Source: CAYGDP01 sp964348665 (GTDB lineage: Bacteria; Verrucomicrobiota; Verrucomicrobiia; Palsa-1439; CAYGDP01). From it: 64,000 nucleotides of DNA. Below, one piece after another: positions 50,475 through 58,657 of the stretch. The notes under the pieces were generated by a model. It made no database searches. It had not been told where the DNA came from and saw nothing but the letters and a program-made list of their open reading frames with translations. Within the stretch, counting starts at the first letter, position 1. The number at the start of each line of letters is the position of its first letter. The stretch covers positions 1 through 64,000 of the forward strand of contig CAYGDP010000015.1 of assembly GCA_964348665.1 (NCBI GenBank). The letters are read 5' to 3'. Both the position numbers and the translations under genes were made by a program.

Positions 50475-52723
50475 GTTTGATTTGCCACAAGAAGGCACAA
50501 GAGGCACAAGTCGCTTGTGCTTGTCATGGTTTTTCATCGCGAAACAAACTGCTAGCTCTTGTTTCTATCCTCGCTGCAATCACGTTTGCCGCTGATATCC
50601 AAATCCCCACTATCCTCGATCCCGACCTTGAACTGACACTCGTCGCCGCCGATCCAGACATCGTTACGCCTGTCGGCTGCGCCGTGGATTCGCGGGGAAG
50701 ATTGTTTGTCCTCGAATCGAACACGCATTTTCCGAAAAAAAACTATCCCGGCGCAAAATCCGACCGGATCAAAATCTTCGAGGACACTGATCGCGATGGA
50801 CGATTTGAAAAAATCACAATCTTTGCCGAGGAAATTCGGTGGGGCATGAATATTGCCTTTTCACCTGACGGCAAACTTTACCTGACTCATCGCAATGGCG
50901 TCGTTCGGCTCGACGATACCAACAACGATGGAATCTGTGACGCGCGCACCGAACTCGTCCGGCTGGAAACGAAAGGCGATTACCCGCACAATGGCATTCA
51001 CGGGATCGTTTTTGGTCCCAACGACATTCTCTATCTCGGCATGGGAGAAAATCTCGGCGTTCCCTTCACGATCGTCGGCAGCGACGGCTCGAAGTATTTC
51101 GGCAACGGCGACGGAGGCAACGCGTACCGGTGCCGTCGCGATGGTTCCAAACTGGAACTCCTCGCTGTGGGCGGATGGAACCTGTTTGGTTTGGAACTGG
51201 ATCCCGCTGGGAATCTGTTTGCTGTGGATAATGATCCCGATGCGCGCCCACCGTGCCGTTTGTTGCACATCATCGAGGGCGGCGATTACGGCTTTCGATT
51301 TCGCCACGGCCGAAATGGTTTGAATCCATTCACCGCTTGGAACGGCGAACTCCCCGGCACCCTGCCGATGGTCGCGGGAACCGGCGAAGCGCCCAGCGCC
51401 GTGATGGATTGTCGACGAGCCAAACTCCCTACACGATTCGCCAATGCGCTGCTCGTAACGTCCTGGGGCGATCACGATCTCGAAATCTTCCGCCCCGAAC
51501 CGAAAGGCGCGTCGTTCACCGCCCGCCGCGAAGTAATCGTGCAGGGCAATGCCGATTTCCGCCCCGTCGGTCTCGCGCCCGCGCCTGACGGCTCGGTTTT
51601 TATTACCGATTGGGTAAAACAAGACTATGAAGTACACAGTCGCGGTCGTATCTGGCGGCTCGCGGCCAAAAAAACCGCTGCTCTTGCCAAACATCAACCG
51701 CCGCCAACACCCAAACTTCCCCGCCTCGATTCGTCGCCCGCCATTCGTAAAGCGCTCGGCAGCAACGACCCCTTCATCCGCACCGCCGCCGTCAACGCGC
51801 TTTTGAAAACATCGAGCATGGAACAATTGGAGATGGAGTTCCAATCGAAAGTCCCCTCTGTCCGCCTCGGCGCATTGCTGGCGCAACGGAAGATTCTCCC
51901 CACGCCCGATTCCGCACGAGAGGACAAGAGAGAGAGCATCCTTCGCCGGGCGCTGACTGATCCCGATGAACGCGTACGACAGACTGCTTTGCTCTGGATC
52001 GGCGACGAAAAACTGACCGCGTTTGCCGAGGATTTGCCAAAGGCGTTGAAAGGCGCCGTTTCGCCGAAGTTTTTCGAAGTCCACTCGGCCACTGTCACCG
52101 CGCTCGCCAGGAAAGGCTCTCCGCCGCCGCCGGAAAATGAAATTCGGATATTCGAGTTGGAAAAAGTAGAGCAGACGTCTCGCCTGCCGATTCATCCTGC
52201 TGGAAACACAGCCGGGACGCCCGCTCAACGCTCCGATGCTGAATGGCGCGCCGAACTGGCAAAAGCGAAAGGCAACGCCGAGGCCGGCCGAAAGATTTTC
52301 TTTGCCGCGCAGACACAATGCGCGGCGTGCCACCGCCTCGAAGGCCGCGGCGGCCAAGTCGGCCCCGACCTCACGTACATCGCTTACAATGCGTCCGAGC
52401 GTGATATCCGCGAGAAACTGATGCAATCCATCCTGCATCCCTCGGCCAATATCGCGCCGCAATTCGTCACGCACGAAGTCGAAACCAAAGACGGCCAAAG
52501 TTTCAGCGGCAGGCTCGTCAGCCAAACCACCGATGGTTCGACTTCGCTCACCACAGGCTCGCTCACTCTCTACACCACGGATGGCAAAGGCGTGTCCATT
52601 CCAAAACAGCAAATCGCGGCGCAACGGCAATCGAAAGTATCGCTCATGCCCGAAAATCTCGCCGAGAGCATGTCAGTGAAGGATCTTCGCGATCTGTTGG
52701 AATTTCTATCGGTGCGACGATGA
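50471..52723 (+). CDS. PVC-type exported dehydrogenase-like protein with C-terminal c-type haem
   Basis: A 750-aa protein of a family typical of Planctomycetes and Verrucomicrobia. A signal helix (~26-42) is followed by a PQQ/glucose-dehydrogenase-like beta-propeller (TIGR02604-type; SDRIKIFEDTDRDGRF, GVVRLDDTNNDGICD, HGIVFGPNDILYLGMG, GFRFRHGRNGLNP). Residues ~415-545 look like HEAT-type helices, and the C-terminal haem domain has CAACH at ~617 (QTQCAACHRLEGRGGQVGPDLT) and a later LMQSILHPSANIAP stretch. The GTG start overlaps the upstream stop. Likely an exported sugar or alcohol dehydrogenase coupled to the upstream haem protein; the substrate is unknown. Confidence 0.88.
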   Translation: MSLICHKKAQEAQVACACHGFSSRNKLLALVSILAAITFAADIQIPTILDPDLELTLVAADPDIVTPVGCAVDSRGRLFVLESNTHFPKKNYPGAKSDRIKIFEDTDRDGRFEKITIFAEEIRWGMNIAFSPDGKLYLTHRNGVVRLDDTNNDGICDARTELVRLETKGDYPHNGIHGIVFGPNDILYLGMGENLGVPFTIVGSDGSKYFGNGDGGNAYRCRRDGSKLELLAVGGWNLFGLELDPAGNLFAVDNDPDARPPCRLLHIIEGGDYGFRFRHGRNGLNPFTAWNGELPGTLPMVAGTGEAPSAVMDCRRAKLPTRFANALLVTSWGDHDLEIFRPEPKGASFTARREVIVQGNADFRPVGLAPAPDGSVFITDWVKQDYEVHSRGRIWRLAAKKTAALAKHQPPPTPKLPRLDSSPAIRKALGSNDPFIRTAAVNALLKTSSMEQLEMEFQSKVPSVRLGALLAQRKILPTPDSAREDKRESILRRALTDPDERVRQTALLWIGDEKLTAFAEDLPKALKGAVSPKFFEVHSATVTALARKGSPPPPENEIRIFELEKVEQTSRLPIHPAGNTAGTPAQRSDAEWRAELAKAKGNAEAGRKIFFAAQTQCAACHRLEGRGGQVGPDLTYIAYNASERDIREKLMQSILHPSANIAPQFVTHEVETKDGQSFSGRLVSQTTDGSTSLTTGSLTLYTTDGKGVSIPKQQIAAQRQSKVSLMPENLAESMSVKDLRDLLEFLSVRR

Positions 52724-52738
52724 AGTCCTGTCAGGACT
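52724..52738 (+). terminator. small palindrome after the haem-dehydrogenase gene
   Basis: AGTCCTG-T-CAGGACT starts directly after the stop codon and is followed by a T-rich CCTTTCTTGCTTT. It may be a weak terminator or a member of the common 'GTCCTGACAGGAC' intergenic repeats. Confidence 0.3.
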
Positions 52739-52865
52739 CCTTTCTTGCTTTGTGATGATTCGGGTGAACCAGAATTTTCCTTGCGACTCGATTGCATTTC
52801 TGCCACTCCAATCGAATCGGCGGCCACCAATGCTCTGCCGGTAAAAATCAAACTGGAGGTCTATC

Positions 52866-53573
52866 ATGATGGTTTCTTGGGAACAAAACATTGTCGCAGA
52901 TGTAAAAAACCGGTACGGCACTGCGGTCGCCAACTCCACGGAACGATTCCTCTCGCTCCGCCGAGAGATGGGGCAGTGCGTCCTCAAACATCTAGTCGCG
53001 ATGGGACGCGAGCTGATCGCCGTTAAGAAAAAACTTCCGCATGGCAAATGGATGAACTGGGTGCGCGATGACTTGGGGACTAATGTGAAAATGGCAGAAC
53101 GTACCGTCGATGTCACGCAGGCGTATGATTCAAATTCGACATCAATGTCGAATTTCGAATCGCTGGATGCGACAAGATTATACCGGCTGGCGCGTGTCCG
53201 ACCCGAAAAACTCCGACAACTCTCACCCGACACGCCGCTTCCGATTGAACCGGGAGGCGCGCCGAAACCATTGCCACGAATGACAGCACGCGAATTCGAT
53301 GCCGCCCTCGATCTGTATGAAGGGAGGCGACATCACCGGCCCGTGAAACCGTCGGTGCCTGGTATTCCGTTGCCGGCATTGGATCCGGGCAACCGGGAGG
53401 TCTACGCGGGATCGTTCATTGCCGCTATCGAATTTCTGATTGCCGAAGCGCCGCGAATCCGCGCTTTGCGAGGCAAACTCTCCGCCGGTCGGAAGGAAGA
53501 AACGGAGGCGGCAGTCGAGAATCTGCGAAAGGTGATTCTCCGCTGGCCAGCCTGGGCCACGAAACACCGATAA
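52866..53573 (+). CDS. DUF3102-like protein
   Basis: 235 aa, no signal peptide. Residues ~25-85 have the DUF3102 pattern (GRELIAVKKKLPHGKWMNWV, then the aromatic/charged NVKMAERTVDVTQAY), a domain found in mobile elements, phages and plasmid-linked proteins. The rest is unrecognised, with a helical C-terminus (AGRKEETEAAVENLRKVIL). A TGGAGG ribosome site lies 6 bp before the first ATG. It sits alone between the haem-dehydrogenase gene and the structured region before the toxin-like locus, so it may belong to an accessory island; this is inference. Confidence 0.7.
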   Translation: MMVSWEQNIVADVKNRYGTAVANSTERFLSLRREMGQCVLKHLVAMGRELIAVKKKLPHGKWMNWVRDDLGTNVKMAERTVDVTQAYDSNSTSMSNFESLDATRLYRLARVRPEKLRQLSPDTPLPIEPGGAPKPLPRMTAREFDAALDLYEGRRHHRPVKPSVPGIPLPALDPGNREVYAGSFIAAIEFLIAEAPRIRALRGKLSAGRKEETEAAVENLRKVILRWPAWATKHR

Positions 53574-53973
53574 GAAGCTCGAACGCCCAACCAGCGCCAT
53601 GCGGGCTGCGATGAACGACCTGTTGCTCTCGGAGATTTTTGCGGCAATTACAGAAGAAGAGAACCAGACTATCACTAATGAGTCGTATTTCAATCTTGGT
53701 GCCAAGATTTTTCTTGCATCGGGGCGGAGAGAAGTTCAGTCTCGCGGTAATCGGAGGAACGAACCCAGCAGAGAAACTTAAAATAGATTTCGCGTAGCTT
53801 CGGCTACTGTCCAAACCAAAACTCGCAATTTTGAACAGAGGACAGCCGTAAGTGCGCCCCGAAAGGGGTGCGCCGAAAGCGTTCCTCTGAGGGCATGCGA
53901 GTGCCTGGTTTGGGGCGCAAGTAAGTGCGCCCCATTTTTCTGGATGGTGGGCGAGGTCGCAAGGAGGAAAACC
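53574..53973. other. structured, mostly non-coding spacer before the A1 gene
   Basis: 400 bp without a convincing gene. A 60-codon open frame at 53599-53781 has no ribosome site or family. The stretch holds a UUCG-capped stem (GTAGC-TTCG-GCTAC, 53794-53807) and a CCCC-GAAA-GGGG hairpin (53853-53876). A 13-bp direct repeat GTAAGTGCGCCCC occurs at 53848-53860 and 53921-53933, and a terminator lies at 53911. The start of the toxin-like locus follows. Confidence 0.6.
53911..53939 (+). terminator. rho-independent terminator or attenuator upstream of A1
   Basis: TGGGGCGCA and TGCGCCCCA form a perfect 9-bp stem with a 6-nt loop (AGTAAG) and are followed by TTTTT. It lies 35 bp before the A1 start, so it either ends the upstream transcript or sits in the A1 leader as an attenuator. 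Confidence 0.7.
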
Positions 53974-56784
53974 ATGGAACCGAATCGAAATGAAGGCAGG
54001 ACTAGCGTCAAGACGCTTGCGGTGTTACTTTGTGCCGTCATAATGGCCGCCACTCTCATCACCATCGCCACCAGTCCCAGCAGCGGGACTTGCTGCGGTG
54101 GCACCACGACCATCGAGCCGGAACCGACCATCATCCCGGGCGTGGACCCCCCACCACCCGATCCAATCATCGAGGTACTTGATGATTTGTATTCAGGGGA
54201 AATCCTTCCTTCGCCAGAGGAGATTATCGCGCAACAACAAGCCGCATGTCAGTGCAACCCGACGGCTTCTGGTATTTTGACCAATATCGAATGGGGTCAT
54301 CAACGTTTTGATGGCATTGCAACCGTCACCACAGATGCTCCCGGCAATTTCACATTCCTGACTGCGCTCGCCGGGCCCTGTAAAGCAAAGTTTGAGCAAG
54401 GTTCTCCAGTTTGGGTCGGTGCGACTCCAGGGATTACCGGTGGGTGCTCCACTTTTAGCACGGCTCAATTCACAGCCCCGCCAACAGCCAAACCGGGAGA
54501 TGAATTCACTGTAAAAGTTTCCTTGTTGGGAACCGCAGTGCCGGGTCAGGGACAACAAACCAACTGCGCAGGACAATCGGTTGGCGGGGAGGAAAGCATC
54601 AAAGTCTTCATTTCCAGTCTGGATACCGATTCGGACAACAACGGAGTCGTGGAACCAAAGGTGGATGATGCCAAGGATCAGGTCGCTCCCGGCAAGGTGA
54701 TCTGCCTCAACGACAATGATGATAATCAGAATGGGAAACCCGATTTGCAAGACGCAGGGTTTGCAGACAACGATTTGGCCGAGGCCGCTCTTACATTCCC
54801 GGCGCTAAGTCAAATCAATCGGAATATCCAGATTCCCGTGGACATGCCACAGCCCTGTTTCACCAATGTCATCAACGTAAATCCCTATATACGACTCACC
54901 ATCAAGAGCGGCGGCATTCGAGTCTGGAAGGACAGGAACAAGTCGGAGTTGTATCTGCCAGACCTTCGCCCTGGACATCAGGCAAACTTCCGTGAGTTTC
55001 CGATTGCCAGCGCGCCGCGAACGGTTTTCGTGGAAGGGGTGCAAAGTGGCCAAGCGCAACTGGAGATGTTGATTTTTCCTGATAGCAGCACCGATACGGT
55101 GCTTTTCACCGTTATCAAACCCGACCTGCAGGTGGCCAATCTGCCAGAAGAACCGCTCATGACGCCGAACACTGGCAACCCGCCTAATGAACTCGATCCC
55201 GGCGCGTTTCTCTGCATCAATGATGATTTCGATGAACAAAACCGCAAGATTGTGCAGCCGGGAGCATTGGCAGGCATACCGGCGGCGGATAACGATCCAA
55301 GCGTTCCAGCTTCCATCAAACAGGACGATGACGAACTGGTAGTGGCGAGTCTGACGGCCTCCCCGGCGCTGGAGGGATATTGGAAGATTTCGTCCGCCAA
55401 CGGGGCAGTAAAAGTCTGGTGGAAAGACCGCAGCGGCCAATACGTTGACCTGACCGACCCCAGCAATCCGGTCACCATCCCCGCTATCGGCGGCGAGGTG
55501 ATCCCGCTGCTAGTGGAGGGGATTCGAACCACATCAATCTCCTCGGCGGATATGCTGACGGCGACATTTGTTCCCGCGATCGCGCCCAATGTGAATTGCG
55601 ACGATAAAGCAAAAGTTTCGGTTCGCAAGAGCGCGGTTGAATTCCTCGACAACAGCAACCTTGTCATTGACCCCGTCACCAAGGCGCTCAATGTGAGTAA
55701 CTATGTAACGACCAATGGACTGCTGATCGGCAACGATTTTGGCGACAGACAAGAAGATCCGGACAATTTCCGGCTTCAAGTGCTCGACCCGGGACAGACG
55801 GCGGGCAGTGTGAATGTCGAAGTGACACAGACCCGGCCCGGACAAGCGAGCGTCATTAATTTCCATAGCATCCCTCTTGGCCGTAAATCAGGCGGTTACT
55901 TTCGCAGTGACTTTCTGCGATTGGTCTCCGACGCTGCCGATGCGTCTTCCTCGCCGAATGTCATTCTGGTGCAGCTTGGGGATCGTCTCACGGCCAAGTA
56001 TAAAGACTCACGCGGTCTCGCCTGCACGCGCACCATCACCGTCGGCCGCCCCGTCGTGGAGGAAGACGACGGCATGGACCAGCTCAAGCATGACATTCGG
56101 GAAACCAAAGTTAGGATTACTGTCTTTCAGAATGCGAATGGCACAGGCCCCGTTCTTAGCAAACAGGAAGTTTTGGATGACATCCAATCTGTCAATGAGC
56201 GACTCGCGCAGGCGACGATCCGGCTCAAACTCATCGGAGAGATCAACATGGGGACTGATGGCAACGGCGTGCCGCTGGTGGGGAAACAGGCGGTTCTGCG
56301 TGATGGATTTCTTGTGGGAGGGGCTGCGATCCTCAACCCTTGGGAATTAGCAGTCACAGAACTCCTTGATAGCGAGGACAATGACACGGTGGACATCTTC
56401 TATGTCAACGTGTTCCAAGACAACCAAGTGGTATGCGACAGCGGACGAATTGCAACGAGACACGCCAATAGTTATGCTGTTGGCGGAAACAAAACGGGGG
56501 ACGAGCAAAATCAGAATTTCATCGTCATTGCGGCGACGCGCGGCCCGTTGACTCTACCTCACGAGTTCATGCACATTCTTCTGAATATTCCCCACAGAAA
56601 AGGCGGATCGAGTGATCCATGCGCTTCCGAGGATCCAGAGACAGCCTTATTCCACGCGCCGCAATCGCGGGACAAGTCGGTTGGTGGCACAAAACGAATT
56701 GGACCCTATCCTGACGCGAGGGCCGTGAACGTCGGCACAAAGGATACATTCCATATGAGGAACAAGGCGGAGAAATTGCCATGA
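53974..56784 (+). CDS. A1: exported protein with C-terminal HExxH peptidase-like domain (candidate polymorphic toxin)
   Basis: 936 aa from MEPNRNEGRT, which has an AGGAGG ribosome site (the frame is open to 53944). A hydrophobic signal segment (~11-36) is followed by a proline-rich linker and Ig-like modules with two Ca-binding-like stretches (LNDNDDNQNGKPDLQDAG; INDDFDEQNRK). From ~residue 690 a metzincin-like domain follows: NERLAQATIRLKL, DTVDIFYVNVF, then LPHEFMHILLNIPH, in which a third His stands six residues after HExxH. Family assignment is inferred from this pattern. Residues up to ~643 precede the segment that is identical in A2. The stop overlaps an open B1 frame by 4 bp. It may be a secreted protease with B1 as inhibitor or immunity protein, or another exported hydrolase. 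Confidence 0.75.
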   Translation: MEPNRNEGRTSVKTLAVLLCAVIMAATLITIATSPSSGTCCGGTTTIEPEPTIIPGVDPPPPDPIIEVLDDLYSGEILPSPEEIIAQQQAACQCNPTASGILTNIEWGHQRFDGIATVTTDAPGNFTFLTALAGPCKAKFEQGSPVWVGATPGITGGCSTFSTAQFTAPPTAKPGDEFTVKVSLLGTAVPGQGQQTNCAGQSVGGEESIKVFISSLDTDSDNNGVVEPKVDDAKDQVAPGKVICLNDNDDNQNGKPDLQDAGFADNDLAEAALTFPALSQINRNIQIPVDMPQPCFTNVINVNPYIRLTIKSGGIRVWKDRNKSELYLPDLRPGHQANFREFPIASAPRTVFVEGVQSGQAQLEMLIFPDSSTDTVLFTVIKPDLQVANLPEEPLMTPNTGNPPNELDPGAFLCINDDFDEQNRKIVQPGALAGIPAADNDPSVPASIKQDDDELVVASLTASPALEGYWKISSANGAVKVWWKDRSGQYVDLTDPSNPVTIPAIGGEVIPLLVEGIRTTSISSADMLTATFVPAIAPNVNCDDKAKVSVRKSAVEFLDNSNLVIDPVTKALNVSNYVTTNGLLIGNDFGDRQEDPDNFRLQVLDPGQTAGSVNVEVTQTRPGQASVINFHSIPLGRKSGGYFRSDFLRLVSDAADASSSPNVILVQLGDRLTAKYKDSRGLACTRTITVGRPVVEEDDGMDQLKHDIRETKVRITVFQNANGTGPVLSKQEVLDDIQSVNERLAQATIRLKLIGEINMGTDGNGVPLVGKQAVLRDGFLVGGAAILNPWELAVTELLDSEDNDTVDIFYVNVFQDNQVVCDSGRIATRHANSYAVGGNKTGDEQNQNFIVIAATRGPLTLPHEFMHILLNIPHRKGGSSDPCASEDPETALFHAPQSRDKSVGGTKRIGPYPDARAVNVGTKDTFHMRNKAEKLP
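55699..55904 (+). repeat. 206-bp perfect duplicate, copy in A1
   Basis: Identical base for base to 57593-57798. It encodes the last part of the shared region before the A1 and A2 peptidase domains diverge. Confidence 0.97.
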
Positions 56785-56804
56785 GAGAAATCGAAAGGAG
56801 AATG

Positions 56805-57572
56805 ATGAAAACAACATTCCTTTTCAGCTTGTTTGCGCTCGTCTGCGTAGGAGTGGAGGTTCGAGGGGAAGATGACGCCCTAGAGAATGGATATTTGTAC
56901 TTTCGAACCCACACTTCAGGCTATCTATTTTGGTCTAAAGACGCAGCGAAATTACAGCAGATTGTCGAAACGATGCGGAAAAAACCGCTGCTTTACAAGG
57001 TGCTTGCAGGACCGACTTTTGTAAATGCTCTGACAGGAGATCATCCCACTCCTCTAGACGGTTTTGAATGGCAGGAAGGAAAGCATGATTTCAACCGATA
57101 TCCGGGTCGTGCCGCGTGGGCAATGGAGGAACTTTTAGGTATCAAGCTACCGACAGTCACGCCCAAAACCACGAAAAAGGAGTTGGCTGAGATTCAGAAG
57201 GAGGCCGAGCGTCTCCTGCGAGAACACACCAAGAAGATAATGAAAGAGTCAGGCGAGGGAAAAGTGGGAAGGCCGACCGCCGAGATCAAAAAACTTTATC
57301 ATGGCAAGATCGTTCAGAGCCAAGACCACGAAAAATCTATAGCAGCAGGCCGCGTGATGGCGGTGATGCTCGACGAGTGGTTTCCTCTCGGCAAGAAGCT
57401 GAGCGATCTCGAGGAGATTGTTGGTTACAAGGGGAAAAGCTGGAAGATGAAGGAAGTCGAGATGCGGGTAGCTTACCATTTCGGTCGTGACTGGCCGGTG
57501 TTCAGCTTTTTCTTTGATGTCGAAAAAGGTGTCATCGTTGGTTTGCTCATCCAGAAGGCCACAGGCTACTAA
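56805..57572 (+). CDS. B1: small exported partner of A1 (candidate immunity protein)
   Basis: 255 aa from the second of two adjacent ATGs (AAGGAG site 4 bp upstream); the frame is open to 56781 and then overlaps the A1 stop as ATGA. It has a signal peptide (MKTTFLFSLFALVCVG), a GKHDFNRYPGRAAWAMEELLGIKLP block, a charged helical middle, and a C-terminal segment DEWFPLGKKLSDLEEIVGYKGK...FDVEKGVIVGLLI that faintly recalls the BamE/SmpA fold. I recognise no named family. B2 shares the HDxxRxxGRAAxxMEELxGxKLP and DEWFPxGxxxxDLEEI/KI blocks. The role as immunity or inhibitor is inferred from position. Confidence 0.72.
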   Translation: MKTTFLFSLFALVCVGVEVRGEDDALENGYLYFRTHTSGYLFWSKDAAKLQQIVETMRKKPLLYKVLAGPTFVNALTGDHPTPLDGFEWQEGKHDFNRYPGRAAWAMEELLGIKLPTVTPKTTKKELAEIQKEAERLLREHTKKIMKESGEGKVGRPTAEIKKLYHGKIVQSQDHEKSIAAGRVMAVMLDEWFPLGKKLSDLEEIVGYKGKSWKMKEVEMRVAYHFGRDWPVFSFFFDVEKGVIVGLLIQKATGY

Positions 57573-57577
57573 AATAA

Positions 57578-58657
57578 TTGATTACCGTGAGCAACTATGT
57601 AACGACCAATGGACTGCTGATCGGCAACGATTTTGGCGACAGACAAGAAGATCCGGACAATTTCCGGCTTCAAGTGCTCGACCCGGGACAGACGGCGGGC
57701 AGTGTGAATGTCGAAGTGACACAGACCCGGCCCGGACAAGCGAGCGTCATTAATTTCCATAGCATCCCTCTTGGCCGTAAATCAGGCGGTTACTTTCGTA
57801 GCGACTTTCTGCGATTGGTCTCCGACGCTGCCGATGCGTCTTCCTCGCCGAACGTCATTCTGGTGCAGTTGGGAGATCGGCTTACGGCCAAATATCAAGA
57901 CTCCCGTGGTGTCTCCTGTACGCGCACCATCATGGTGGGCCGTCCGGTCGTGGAGGAAGACAACAATACAGACCAGAAAAAGCACGACATCCGCGAGGTC
58001 AAGGTGCGATTTGTGGTGTTTCAGAAACCGGATGGATCGGGGCCGGCAATAACTCAGGCTCGACTTGATGCAGAGATCGCAACCACTAATGAGCGACTAG
58101 CACAGGCGACGATCCGACTGAAAGTGGTAGAGAAGAACTTTGGAACAGGCGGCACAGGTGTGCCTATCCCCGCCACAGGTCCCCTCTCCGGTCTTAGTAA
58201 TGGATTTGACATCAGTGGGTTTGGTTCATATTCAAACGATGAGAGAGAACTTTTTGCTTCCACATATATTGATGACGACAATAATACTTGGGATGTCATC
58301 TACTTTCACGACTTGGTCAATACCGATCTTGACGGATTAACCTACGCGCAGAGTGCCAACAGATCTGGCGATGCCAAACGGCAGAATGTCACCGTAATCC
58401 AAACAAATCCGGACGAGGTTTTTAGTCCATACATTCTACCTCATGAGGGCATGCACGTGCTCTTGAATGTCAGCCACAATCCTAAGCAAAGAGGAGGTAT
58501 CGATCCTCCAACTGCACTTTTCCATGTTCCATTAACTCGCAACAAGAGAGTTGAGGGGACAAAGCGTATTGGACTTTATCCTGATGCCAAAGAAGCACGT
58601 GTTGGTGAAAAGGACACTGTTGAAATGCGTCAGACTGCGGAGAAACTACCACAATGA
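57578..58657 (+). CDS. A2: truncated, orphan second peptidase module
   Basis: 359 codons from a TTG six bases after the B1 stop. There is no ribosome site, signal peptide or N-terminal domains. The first ~70 codons are near-identical to A1 (206 bp perfect), and similarity then falls away through the peptidase domain. It keeps NERLAQATIRLKV, DVIYFHDL, LPHEGMHVLLNVSH (the same HExxH-x6-H spacing) and the tail FHVPLTRNKRVEGTKRIGLYPDAKEARVG. The stop overlaps the B2 ATG by 4 bp as in A1/B1. It is probably silent until recombined with A1, or a pseudogene; expression needs to be shown. Confidence 0.65.
   Translation: MITVSNYVTTNGLLIGNDFGDRQEDPDNFRLQVLDPGQTAGSVNVEVTQTRPGQASVINFHSIPLGRKSGGYFRSDFLRLVSDAADASSSPNVILVQLGDRLTAKYQDSRGVSCTRTIMVGRPVVEEDNNTDQKKHDIREVKVRFVVFQKPDGSGPAITQARLDAEIATTNERLAQATIRLKVVEKNFGTGGTGVPIPATGPLSGLSNGFDISGFGSYSNDERELFASTYIDDDNNTWDVIYFHDLVNTDLDGLTYAQSANRSGDAKRQNVTVIQTNPDEVFSPYILPHEGMHVLLNVSHNPKQRGGIDPPTALFHVPLTRNKRVEGTKRIGLYPDAKEARVGEKDTVEMRQTAEKLPQ
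57593..57798 (+). repeat. 206-bp perfect duplicate, copy in A2
   Basis: Partner of 55699-55904. The duplicated segment begins at GTGAG (55693 / 57587), preceded by unrelated sequence in each copy; a single mismatch at 55698/57592 precedes the perfect block. Confidence 0.97.

Noticed and set aside
50861..52630. 589-codon minus-strand open frame opposite the PVC haem-dehydrogenase
   Set aside because: Antisense shadow; the plus strand has complete domains and CxxCH.
53599..53781. 60-codon plus-strand ORF after the DUF3102-like gene
   Set aside because: No ribosome site, no family and a run into structured non-coding sequence; kept only as a note in the spacer entry.
53974..58657. Reading A1 and A2 as ordinary matrixin-type metzincins
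   Set aside because: The third His spacing (x6) and missing Gly do not fit; only a metzincin-like fold is claimed.
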